Source: Treponema sp. UBA4307
GTDB lineage: Bacteria; Spirochaetota; Spirochaetia; Treponematales; Treponemataceae
Assembly (NCBI GenBank): GCA_002394685.1
Contig: DGUP01000077.1
Coordinates: 29,701-93,700, forward strand
Direction: 5' to 3'
Length of the DNA stretch: 64,000 bases
Each line of letters opens with the position of its first letter. The stretch's first letter is position 1. The translations under genes and the position numbers were made by a program. The notes under the pieces are model-generated. The model had not been told where the DNA came from, did no database searches, and saw only the letters and a program-made list of their open reading frames with translations. Of this stretch, positions 18,037 through 26,479 are shown in pieces.

Positions 18037-19671
18037 ATGGAAAGTATTGTTTTTTTATATGCCGCATTTGTTTCCTGTCATCCTTTTGAAAAGGTTTTTG
18101 GAAATCAGAGTGCTTTTGAAAGAACGTTAATCTGGGCAAAATCCCAGAGTCCGGAGAAAATAATTATCGCTGTCAGACCTGAATGTGAAGGAGCTGTTAA
18201 GGCTTCTCTTGCATCTTCAGGAGATACTGGTATCAGGCTTATTTCAAAAAAACGCTGGCTTTTAAAAGATTTACTTGAATGCTTTGTGGAAAGCAGAAGA
18301 AGCTGTAATGCTGACAGAATTATTTATTCATTTGCAGACCGTCCTTTTCTTGATGAAGAATTGACCAGAAAACTTATAGAAACACAGTCCCGCTATATGG
18401 CGGAATATTCTTTTCAGGATGGCTATCCGGAAGGATTTGCTCCGGAAATTTTAGACGGAAGTGCTGCAGAAATTCTTTTTAATCTCGTAAAACAAAATCA
18501 GAATGATTCAGGTGAAAAAGAAGTTGCATTTGATTCACTTTTTAATCTGATTAAGACTGATATTAATGCATTTGATATTGAAACTGTACTGGCAGAAAAA
18601 GACTATAGACTTTTCAGATTAAACTTTTCATGTTCCAGCAAGGATCGTCTTTTGGCCTGCGAAAGACTTTATCAGAGGGCACTGGATGAAAAAATAAAAT
18701 TTTCCGCAGAGGAACTTTCAAATCTTGCAGCATCAAGAGTAGACATTCAGAAAACTCTTCCTGCATTTTATAATATTCAGCTTTGTGCCTGCGCTTCCAG
18801 CTTTGATATTTACTCTCCATACCTGAATGCGTTTAAAAATAAATTTCACTATGCTCCTGAAGCTCAGAATGTAGCCAGAGAAAATATTATGACACTTGAA
18901 TCCTTCAAAAATGTAGTAAGTGAGATTGCAGATTTTTCTGAAAATGCAGTAATAAGTTTCAGTGCTTTTGGGGAAGCTCTTCTTTTACCTAATCTTGAAG
19001 AGTATATTGCTGAAGTTCTAAAAAATCCGAACTTAAGCATTCTTATTGAAACTGATGGTCTTTTGATTACTCCGGCCCTGCTGGAGAATATTAAAAAAAT
19101 CTGTGATTCTCTTCCAGAAAGACGCAATGGTTACGAAAAAATTATGTGGGTCGTAAAAATGGATGCACTTTCTGAAAATATGTACAGTCAGATTCACAGT
19201 GTTAATGTAAAACTTGATGAATCTCCATTCAATAAAGTCTTATCATCATTAAAGCTGCTTTGTTCATACTTTACTGAAGTTTATCCTCAGTTTGTACGTA
19301 TGAAAAAAAATGAATGTGAACTTGAAAATTTTTATCGCTTTTTCCATGATAAAAATTCAATTACAAAGGGAAAAGTTATTATTCAAAAATATGATTCATT
19401 CTGCAACAGACTTTCAGATGAAAAAGTTGCTGATTTAAGTCCTGTAAAAAGGAATCCCTGCTGGCATTTAAAGCGTGATATGACCATTTTATATAATGGA
19501 GATGTGCCTTACTGTAGGGAAGCTTTTTTCGAAAATATATCGGGGAATATTTTGTACGATCCAATAAAAAACATTTGGGGAAAAACAGATTCCATGCTGC
19601 AGAAACAGCTGGATATGAGTTATGAGGGGAAATGTGGTGAGTGCGATGAATATTATACCTTCAACTTTTAA
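18037..19671 (+). CDS. spiro-SPASM protein: nucleotidyltransferase-like N-terminus, degenerate radical-SAM region, C-terminal SPASM domain
   Basis: 544 residues. The N-terminal ~190 residues resemble a sugar-nucleotidyltransferase fold (AFERTLIWAKSQSPEKIIIAV, IIYSFADRPFLDEELT). The middle looks like a radical-SAM barrel, but where CxxxCxxC is expected (C252-ASS-F256-DI-Y259-SPY) two cysteines are Phe and Tyr. The C-terminus is SPASM-like: CWHLKRDMTILYNGDVPYCREAFF, NILYD and CGECDEYY, enough cysteines for an auxiliary cluster. I recognise the layout as the spirochaete-restricted spiro-SPASM family. It heads a five- to seven-gene cluster running toward flaA, so a glycan or sugar-nucleotide role is inferred. 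Confidence 0.75.
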   Translation: MESIVFLYAAFVSCHPFEKVFGNQSAFERTLIWAKSQSPEKIIIAVRPECEGAVKASLASSGDTGIRLISKKRWLLKDLLECFVESRRSCNADRIIYSFADRPFLDEELTRKLIETQSRYMAEYSFQDGYPEGFAPEILDGSAAEILFNLVKQNQNDSGEKEVAFDSLFNLIKTDINAFDIETVLAEKDYRLFRLNFSCSSKDRLLACERLYQRALDEKIKFSAEELSNLAASRVDIQKTLPAFYNIQLCACASSFDIYSPYLNAFKNKFHYAPEAQNVARENIMTLESFKNVVSEIADFSENAVISFSAFGEALLLPNLEEYIAEVLKNPNLSILIETDGLLITPALLENIKKICDSLPERRNGYEKIMWVVKMDALSENMYSQIHSVNVKLDESPFNKVLSSLKLLCSYFTEVYPQFVRMKKNECELENFYRFFHDKNSITKGKVIIQKYDSFCNRLSDEKVADLSPVKRNPCWHLKRDMTILYNGDVPYCREAFFENISGNILYDPIKNIWGKTDSMLQKQLDMSYEGKCGECDEYYTFNF

Positions 19672-20617
19672 TCAGAGACAGGTTAATTATACCGTTCTCT
19701 GGGGAAATGAAAAGGTAAAGAGAAATTCATTAAATGTCAGTTGTATTCTGTTAAACAGAAATTCTACTCAGTTTCGCAAGATTGCGCTGGAAAATCTTCT
19801 GGCAAAAAATTTTTCTGAAATCATTTCAGTTGAAAAAAATGGTGAAAGTTTTAATACAACAAGTCTTTCTCACACTTATCCGGGGGTGAAATTTATAATC
19901 GCCCAGGAAGAAGTGACTGAAGGAGATTTATTAAATATCGGCATGCAGGAAGTGTCAACAGAATATGTTCTTGTTGTCCATGATGATCTTTGCTGGCAAC
20001 CATTAAATTTCAATCAAAACTTGATTTCAAAATTTATTTCAGAAGATAAGTTTTGTATTGCCCCAAGGCTTTTTACAAATACAAATCAGGTTTTACCTGT
20101 GAGCATGGTTCCTACAATTGACGGTCAGACTTTTACCGTTGAACATGGGCTCTACATAAAGGAAGGTTTGCCCACACTTTTTCCTGTTGATTATACAGGC
20201 TTTTATAATGTGGAGAAATTTAAATCCTTAGGTGGATGTGATTTTACAATTACTTCGGAGTACTGGCAGAAACTTGATCTTTTTATGAGGGCCTGGCTCT
20301 GGGGTGAAGAAATCATTTTAAGTTCATTATTCTCATTTTCTTTTTCTGGAGACTATCCTGCTGAAAATCTGGATGCAGATCCTTCATACATAAGATTTTA
20401 TTTAAAAAATCTTTTGCCTGTTTATAAAATTGATCATGCTGTCATTCCATCTGGAAGTTTTCATACTTTCAAAAAAACAAGCAGATATTCCCTTGCTAAA
20501 GCAATTGAACTTTTTAAAATGGCCAGAAAATGGACTGAAGAAAATCAAAATAGATTTAAAACTGATGCAGCAAATTTAATTTTAAAGTGGGGAAGTGTAA
20601 ATGAATCCGGAAAGTAA
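19646..20617 (+). CDS. Glycosyltransferase-like protein
   Basis: 323 residues from the ATG at 19646 (GGTGAG six bases upstream); an ATG at 19622 would add eight residues and overlap the upstream gene more. A GT-A-like layout is suggested by NVSCILLNRNS near the start, EVSTEYVLVVHDDLCWQP (~100-117, with an HDD resembling a DxD metal site) and PSYIRFYLKNLLP later. No signal peptide or membrane helix. It overlaps both neighbours by about 20 bases, so it belongs to the same cluster. Donor and acceptor cannot be told from sequence. Confidence 0.6.
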   Translation: MNIIPSTFNQRQVNYTVLWGNEKVKRNSLNVSCILLNRNSTQFRKIALENLLAKNFSEIISVEKNGESFNTTSLSHTYPGVKFIIAQEEVTEGDLLNIGMQEVSTEYVLVVHDDLCWQPLNFNQNLISKFISEDKFCIAPRLFTNTNQVLPVSMVPTIDGQTFTVEHGLYIKEGLPTLFPVDYTGFYNVEKFKSLGGCDFTITSEYWQKLDLFMRAWLWGEEIILSSLFSFSFSGDYPAENLDADPSYIRFYLKNLLPVYKIDHAVIPSGSFHTFKKTSRYSLAKAIELFKMARKWTEENQNRFKTDAANLILKWGSVNESGK

Positions 20618-23102
20618 AGTTGTAGTTATTGTGCAGTGCCGTCTTTCCTCAACAAGACTTCCTGGAAAAGCTTTATTAAAACTTAATGGAAAAACTCTTC
20701 TGGAATGGAATTTACGGGCTATGAAAAAAGTTCAGGCTGACGAATATGTTCTTGCAACAGATTTTGCCAGTGAAGAACAGCTCAAGCCTGTTGCAGAAAA
20801 ATGCGGTTTTAAAATTTTTGCAGGTTCAAGAGATGATGTGCTGCTTAGATTCTGTAATGCAATCCGTGAATATAATGCTGATATAATCCTCCGGGCAACT
20901 GCTGACAATCCATTTCTTTTTTATGAAGCCTGCAATGATTTGTACAGTGAATATGTTAAAAGATCTCAGAATGAAAAAATAGATTACATAACATTCACCG
21001 GCTTACCTCATGGATCAGGCATTGAGCTTTTTACAGCAGCTGCACTTCTTAAGGCAATTGATCTTACTCAGGATCCATATGATCACGAACATGTTGGACC
21101 TTCCTTATATAACCACAAAGATCATTTTAATTCACTTTTTGTACCTGCTAAAAGTTCATACTTCTTTCCTGAACTCCGATCAACAGTAGATACTTATGCA
21201 GACTACCGCAGGGCATTACGGGTAGTTTCCAAATTGAAGGCTGAAGGAGTGGAAGATGGTCCCTACAGCTTTAACCAGATAATTACAGCCCTCACGGATG
21301 AACAGGTAAAAAATCCTGTTCTCTATATTCCCTGCACGGAAAAAGGCAAAGGAACCGGTCATTTAAGAAGATGCATAGAACTTGCAGTTCAAACCAGGGG
21401 GGACCTGTATATTCCAGAAGATTACAGCCTTGAAGAAACCCAGCCTCTCCTTGATGAAGCTTATTCTGAAGGACTTGAAAAATGGCAGGTCATAAATCAC
21501 ATTGTTGATGAAAAACAATATAAACTTGCTGTTTGTGATTTATTTAATGCGGATGAAAAATTCATAAAATCTATAAGCGAAAATTGCAGTGTTTGTGCTC
21601 TTGATGAAGGAAATGATAAAATAAATTCCGTTGATTATTACCTTGATATTATTCCTTCATTGTCCGGCAAAAGAAATATAAACTATTCAAATCCGGAATT
21701 TATTAAACTTCCTGTAAACTGTCATCAGGAAAGGGTTTCAGGAAAAAATATTAAGAATGCTCTTGTTACTTTTGGAGGAGAAGATCCTGCTGCTTTAACC
21801 AGAATTACTGCAGTTGAATTATTAAAGTTAAAATTTCAAGTGACTGTCATTTATCCTGGAAAAACAGATGAAGAACTTTTAGCCATCAAAAACAGTTTTG
21901 ATAATGAAGAGCAAAAAAATCTGATTCTTCTTCCTGCAGTAAAAAACTTAAGGGAAGAACTGTATAAATATGATTTAATTTTTACACATTATGGTTTTAC
22001 CGCTTTTGAAGCACGGAAAGCAAAATGTATGGTTCTTTTAGGTTCAACATCTTCTTATCACAGAAAACTTTCTGAAAAATACGGTTTTATCTGCCTTGAT
22101 AAAGATGAAATTACTGCTGAAAACATAAAAAAGAAGCTTGATAATAGCAATAATACTCAGGAAGAAATCATTTCTCCTCAATCCCTGCCGGACTATATCA
22201 GGAAAATAGCAGCAGGTAAAAGACTTTCCTGTCCTGTTTGTCAGAAAAAAAATGTTTCTGATCCTGTGGTTTACAGAATCCGTGAAAGAACTTTCCGTCG
22301 TTGTAAAAAATGCGGCATGCTCTATATCAGCTGGACAGGAAAAGCAATTCAAACTGAATATAATCATGATTACTTTTTTGCTGATTATGAAAAGCAGTAC
22401 GGTAAAACTTATCTTGAAGATTTTGCTTCAATAAAAAGCCAGGGAATCAGGCGAATATCAAATGTTTCTAAAGTGATGAAGAAGAAAACTGATCTTCATC
22501 CTTGTATTCTGGATATTGGATGCGCAATGGGGCCTTTCCTTTCTGCTGCCTATGAAAAAGGCTACACTCCTTATGGAACTGATATTGCGGAAGATGCTGT
22601 TGAATACGTAAAAAAATCACTTAATTTTCCTTGTGTCAAAGCCTCATTCCCTAATATTGATCCACTGAAAGATTTTAACATTAAAAATTTTGATGTGGTA
22701 ACCATGTGGTATGTAATTGAACACTTTCAGAATTTAAGGGACGTCCTTATTGCAGTTAACAAAATGCTTAAAAAGGGAGGATGTTTTGCTTTCAGTACTC
22801 CTTCTGCAAGTGGCGTAAGTGCAAAATATAACAGGGAAAAGTTCTTCCAGCAGTCACCGTCTGATCATTATTCTTTGTGGCAGCCGGAAAAAGCGGCAAA
22901 AATCCTCAGAAAATTTGGTTTTAAGATTGTAAAAATCGTTCCAACCGGTATTCATCCTGAAAGATTTCCTGAGTGCAGGGAAAACGGCTGGAGTATGGAA
23001 AATAAAGAATTTCAGAAACTTGCAGAAAAAAGTGTAAAGAAAATTCTGGGAGATACTTTTGAAGTTTACTGTAAAAAAATTTCAGATATAAAAGGCTTTT
23101 AG
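20601..23102 (+). CDS. Three-domain fusion: SpsF-type cytidylyltransferase + PseG-like domain + zinc-ribbon SAM methyltransferase
   Basis: 833 residues. Residues ~5-240 match SpsF/NeuA-like nucleotidyltransferases (VVIVQCRLSSTRLPGKALLKL, GSRDDVLLRF, ILRATADNPF). Residues ~250-535 have a PseG/MurG-like GT-B pattern (GTGHLRRCIELA, VDYYLDI, ALVTFGGEDPAALTR, FTHYGFTAFEARKAK). Residues ~550-590 hold a zinc ribbon (CPVC...CKKCGMLY), followed by a class I methyltransferase (ILDIGCAMGPFLSAAYEKG, FDVVTMWYVIEHF, LKKGGCFAFSTPS). The parts suggest activation of an unusual sugar, hydrolysis or transfer of a nucleotide sugar, and methylation. A fusion is more likely than an assembly error because the frame is clean throughout. 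It overlaps the upstream gene by 17 bases. Confidence 0.8.
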   Translation: MNPESKVVVIVQCRLSSTRLPGKALLKLNGKTLLEWNLRAMKKVQADEYVLATDFASEEQLKPVAEKCGFKIFAGSRDDVLLRFCNAIREYNADIILRATADNPFLFYEACNDLYSEYVKRSQNEKIDYITFTGLPHGSGIELFTAAALLKAIDLTQDPYDHEHVGPSLYNHKDHFNSLFVPAKSSYFFPELRSTVDTYADYRRALRVVSKLKAEGVEDGPYSFNQIITALTDEQVKNPVLYIPCTEKGKGTGHLRRCIELAVQTRGDLYIPEDYSLEETQPLLDEAYSEGLEKWQVINHIVDEKQYKLAVCDLFNADEKFIKSISENCSVCALDEGNDKINSVDYYLDIIPSLSGKRNINYSNPEFIKLPVNCHQERVSGKNIKNALVTFGGEDPAALTRITAVELLKLKFQVTVIYPGKTDEELLAIKNSFDNEEQKNLILLPAVKNLREELYKYDLIFTHYGFTAFEARKAKCMVLLGSTSSYHRKLSEKYGFICLDKDEITAENIKKKLDNSNNTQEEIISPQSLPDYIRKIAAGKRLSCPVCQKKNVSDPVVYRIRERTFRRCKKCGMLYISWTGKAIQTEYNHDYFFADYEKQYGKTYLEDFASIKSQGIRRISNVSKVMKKKTDLHPCILDIGCAMGPFLSAAYEKGYTPYGTDIAEDAVEYVKKSLNFPCVKASFPNIDPLKDFNIKNFDVVTMWYVIEHFQNLRDVLIAVNKMLKKGGCFAFSTPSASGVSAKYNREKFFQQSPSDHYSLWQPEKAAKILRKFGFKIVKIVPTGIHPERFPECRENGWSMENKEFQKLAEKSVKKILGDTFEVYCKKISDIKGF

Positions 23103-23165
23103 CAGGAAAAAAGTTTATTTTAGAAAGAATTCTGCCGATAAACATATGAGGATAACTGTTTAAAT

Positions 23166-24800
23166 ATGGAAAAGGAAGAAAAGAAAATCGTTCTGATTCT
23201 TGGAGCCGGCCTTATGCAGAAACCTTCAATCGAGGCTGCAAAAGAACTGGGCTTTGAGACTGTAGTTCTTGATGCAAATCAAAACGCTCCATGTGTTGAT
23301 TGTGCTGACAGATTCGTACAGATAGATTTAAAAGATAAAGAAAAGATTGCTCAGTTTGCTGCATCCCTTGGTCCTGCATTGAAGGGAATCTTTACTGCAG
23401 GAACTGATTTTTCTGCTTCTGTTTCCTATGCTGCTGAAAAATGTGGACTTCCATGTCATAAATATGAAAGTGCACTGAATGCAAGTAACAAAGTCCGCAT
23501 GAGGGAATGTTTTAAAAAAGCAGGAGTTCCTTCACCGGAATTTACCCAGCTGCTGAGAAATCAGATTACATCATATGTAATGACTTCCGGCAGGGAAGAG
23601 ATAAATTATCCAAAGGTTGTTAAACCTGTTGATAATATGGGGGCCAGAGGCTGCAGAATGATCCGTAATTTTGGAGAAATGGTTTCTTCAATTGAAGCTG
23701 CCGTTCATTCTTCCCGTTCTGGAACTGTAATTCTGGAAGATTATCTGGATGGTGCTGAATACAGCATTGATGCCTTGATTTATAAAGGCACCATGACAAT
23801 TACAGGATTTGCAGATCGACATATTTATTTTCCGCCTTACTTTATTGAAACTGGTCATACCATGTCTTCAACAGTAAGCAGTAAAAAACGAAATGAATTG
23901 ATTTTATGTTTTGCAAGAGCCTGTAAAGCACTTGGTTTAACAAATGGTGCTGCAAAGGCTGACATAAAATATACTGAAAAGGGACCTGTAATTGGTGAAG
24001 TTGCGGCCCGTCTTTCAGGTGGATACATGTCAGGCTGGACATATCCTTATGCATCCGGCCTGAACCTTACAAAAGAAGCTCTCTTGATTGCACTGGGAAA
24101 GAAACCAGTGGATCTTTTTGAAAAAAGAGTAGAGCTGAATATAAAAGACGCTCCGTATAAGCTTTACGAAGTCAAGACCAGTAAAAGCAGTGCAGAGCGT
24201 GCCTGGATTTCCATTCCGGGAAAAGTAAAAACAATTTATGGTCTGGACAAGGGAGAAAATACTGAGTTTATCAAAAATGTACTTCCAAGAGTGCATGAAG
24301 GGGATGAAGTAGATTTTCCAAGAAATAATGTTGAAAAATGCGGGAACGTAATTTCCCTTTCAACTGATTATGATTTAGCTTTCGCCGCAGCAGAAAAAGC
24401 TGTGTCAAAAATAGTTCTGCGCCTTGAAACAAAAAACAAGGCAACCAGGGAATTTCTTGAAGGAAAGGAACATCGTTCTGAAAAAGGTTTTCCATTTTCA
24501 GCATATCAGGCTGATGAAAAACTTAAGGACGAACTTGCTGCTTTCTGTAAAAAAGTTCCATATGTAAAAGCTGGAAAATCATTATTCAGCCAGCAGCCGT
24601 CATTTTTCAGGGAGAAATACTCTGAAATGAAGGATTTTAATCACAGAACTATCAGCGAAACCATTAAATTGTTTGATGATATTGCAGACATTAAAAATGA
24701 CATTGATTCCACAATCTTCTACAAGGCTCTTCTTCGTGGTGGAATCCAGGGCATTTTGTATGTTTGTGATTCAAATAATGGATCAGGAAAAAGAAAATGA
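23166..24800 (+). CDS. ATP-grasp ligase (carboxylate-amine ligase family)
   Basis: 544 residues. An N-terminal pre-ATP-grasp domain (VLILGAGLMQKPSIEAAKELGF, VVLDANQNAPC) precedes the ATP-grasp core: KVVKPVDNMGARGCRM (nucleotide-binding loop), VILEDYLDGAEYSIDAL and AKADIKYTEKGPVIGEVAARLSGGYM. The C-terminal ~130 residues are extra. It resembles CarB/PurK-like ligases that join a carboxylate to an amine, and could attach an amino acid or similar group to the sugar made by the cluster. Its stop overlaps the amidase start (ATGA), linking the sugar cluster to the cell-wall and flagellar genes. Confidence 0.8.
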   Translation: MEKEEKKIVLILGAGLMQKPSIEAAKELGFETVVLDANQNAPCVDCADRFVQIDLKDKEKIAQFAASLGPALKGIFTAGTDFSASVSYAAEKCGLPCHKYESALNASNKVRMRECFKKAGVPSPEFTQLLRNQITSYVMTSGREEINYPKVVKPVDNMGARGCRMIRNFGEMVSSIEAAVHSSRSGTVILEDYLDGAEYSIDALIYKGTMTITGFADRHIYFPPYFIETGHTMSSTVSSKKRNELILCFARACKALGLTNGAAKADIKYTEKGPVIGEVAARLSGGYMSGWTYPYASGLNLTKEALLIALGKKPVDLFEKRVELNIKDAPYKLYEVKTSKSSAERAWISIPGKVKTIYGLDKGENTEFIKNVLPRVHEGDEVDFPRNNVEKCGNVISLSTDYDLAFAAAEKAVSKIVLRLETKNKATREFLEGKEHRSEKGFPFSAYQADEKLKDELAAFCKKVPYVKAGKSLFSQQPSFFREKYSEMKDFNHRTISETIKLFDDIADIKNDIDSTIFYKALLRGGIQGILYVCDSNNGSGKRK

Positions 24801-25843
24801 GAAAAGTAAAATCTGTTTTAACGGCAGTTTTCTTACTTTTAACTACTTTTTCTCTTTTTTCTGAGGGTAAGGCTGAATCTTATGTGGATTTGGCCCTACA
24901 GGCTGAACAAAACGGAATGCTCTTCTTCTGGGATCCAACCACAGGAAGCGGCATTTTGGAAAAAGAAGGTCATACGGTTTCCTTTAAGGCCAATGACAAT
25001 CTTGTTCTGCATGACTATTCCCTTATAACACAGGAGGATTCGCCAAAAGTACAAGATGGAAAACTATTAGTAACACAGTCATTTTTGAACAGTGTAAACA
25101 ATTTTTTCCTGAAATCAAATGATTCAAACCCATACAAGATCGGAGCAATTTTAATTGATCCAGGTCACGGAGGAAAGGATCCTGGTGCCAGCGCCACTCA
25201 CAAGATTAATGGAAAGAATGTTCTTGTTCAGGAAAAGGATATCAACCTTAAAGTGGGACTTTATATGAGGGACCTGCTGAAAAAGGCTTATCCTGATAAG
25301 CAGATTATCATGACCAGGGAAACAGATGTATTTATTTCCCTTGCAGCAAGAACTGAAATTGCAAATTCAGTTAAGCTTAAGGAAAATGAAGCAATCATCT
25401 ATATCTCAATTCATGTAAATGCAAGCTTGAACCCGGCAGTTAACGGCTACGAAGTCTGGTATCTTTCTCCAGGTTACCGAAGGCAGGTTCTGGGCAGTGA
25501 TGAGGTTGATGACCCTTCGCTGCAGCCAATCCTGAATTCAATGCTGGAAGAAGAGTATACAACGGAGTCCGTATTAATTGCAAAGTTCATTATGGAAGGC
25601 ATGGATGTTCAGATTGGAAAACAGTCTCCTTCAAGAGGAATCAAGGAGGAAGAGTGGTTTGTAGTCAAACATTCAAACATGCCTAGTGTTTTGGTAGAGA
25701 TTGGCTTCCTTACAAATGCAAAGGAGGGCCCTTTACTTGCTGATGATGAATACTTGAAAAAGGTGTCGTTTGGAATATATAATGGCGTCCAGGCCTTTGT
25801 AACACATTTTGAACGATCAAGAGGATTCACCGAAAATGAGTAA
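24797..25843 (+). CDS. N-acetylmuramoyl-L-alanine amidase (Amidase_3)
   Basis: 348 residues. Signal peptide (MRKVKSVLTAVFLLLTTFSLF) followed by a ~90-residue N-terminal domain, then the zinc-amidase catalytic domain: ILIDPGHGGKDPGA (zinc His), SIHVNAS (His) and SVLVEIGFLTN (catalytic Glu). It cleaves the bond between MurNAc and the peptide stem in the periplasm, needed for cell separation and possibly for fitting periplasmic flagella. Overlaps the ATP-grasp gene by ATGA and the GerMN gene by 8 bases. From memory, T. pallidum has the same amidase - small gene - flaA order. Confidence 0.93.
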   Translation: MRKVKSVLTAVFLLLTTFSLFSEGKAESYVDLALQAEQNGMLFFWDPTTGSGILEKEGHTVSFKANDNLVLHDYSLITQEDSPKVQDGKLLVTQSFLNSVNNFFLKSNDSNPYKIGAILIDPGHGGKDPGASATHKINGKNVLVQEKDINLKVGLYMRDLLKKAYPDKQIIMTRETDVFISLAARTEIANSVKLKENEAIIYISIHVNASLNPAVNGYEVWYLSPGYRRQVLGSDEVDDPSLQPILNSMLEEEYTTESVLIAKFIMEGMDVQIGKQSPSRGIKEEEWFVVKHSNMPSVLVEIGFLTNAKEGPLLADDEYLKKVSFGIYNGVQAFVTHFERSRGFTENE

Positions 25844-26312
25844 TGAAAAAATCTCTAACAAATCAAAAGTAATTTCTGTAGTGTCGGCTGCTGTAATAGC
25901 AGTTATTTCTCTGCTGGTGTCAGTAATTGTATTTAATACAAAAGACTTCGGCGTCCGCAGAACCTTTTACTTCTATTCAATTGATAAGAAGGATATTGCT
26001 ACGGAAATGCGCTTTCTGAGCAGAAATCCCCAGCAGGGAGATGTTCAGTTTTTTGTGGATGAACTGGTACTGGGACCAATTACCAACCGCTTTCAGAGAA
26101 TATTCCCGGCTGGTACAAAAGTTCAGTTCTGTACACTGCAGGATGATGTCCTGTACGTGGGTTTGTCCGAGGATGCTTTAAAAGGAAATTCCAGTATGGA
26201 AGATTTGAGTAAAAGCATTGATTTGTTTAAGGTGAATATTGTGAAAAATTTCACAAAAATCAATACAGTAATGGTGTACATTGACGGCAAAAGTGTCTGG
26301 AACGATGCCTGA
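25836..26312 (+). CDS. GerMN-domain membrane protein
   Basis: 158 residues from ATG 25836 (GAGGA eight bases upstream). A frame open to an ATG at 25809 would push deeper into the amidase gene. One N-terminal membrane helix (~10-32) is followed by a GerMN domain (AGTKVQFCTLQDDVLYVGLSEDAL). In other bacteria GerMN proteins accompany cell-wall amidases, as here. The overlap with the amidase suggests joint expression and perhaps a regulatory interaction. Confidence 0.82.
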   Translation: MSNEKISNKSKVISVVSAAVIAVISLLVSVIVFNTKDFGVRRTFYFYSIDKKDIATEMRFLSRNPQQGDVQFFVDELVLGPITNRFQRIFPAGTKVQFCTLQDDVLYVGLSEDALKGNSSMEDLSKSIDLFKVNIVKNFTKINTVMVYIDGKSVWNDA

Positions 26313-26327
26313 TTTGTGTGTTATCTG

Positions 26328-26403
26328 CTTGTTTACTGATTTGATATATGTCTAAAAACTCCAGAAAAAGAGGAGCAAGGCATACTGATATATAGTAAAC
26401 AAG
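26328..26403. repeat. 10-bp inverted repeat abutting the flaA promoter
   Basis: CTTGTTTACT (26328-26337) and AGTAAACAAG (26394-26403) are perfect inverted copies 56 bases apart, the second ending one base before the TTGACA of the flaA promoter. It could be paired operator half-sites or a long-loop structure; there is no T-run of terminator type. Confidence 0.6.
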
Positions 26404-26432
26404 TTGACAAATTGGACATCTTAATGGATACT
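26404..26432 (+). promoter_or_regulatory. Putative flaA promoter
   Basis: TTGACA (26404-26409), 17-nt spacer, GATACT (26427-26432), a vegetative-type promoter rather than a flagellar sigma-28 site. The leader would be about 40 bases. Confidence 0.6.
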
Positions 26433-26479
26433 AGATGTTAACAAGGCTACATCAAAGTGTATTAAAAAAGGAGCTTCGT

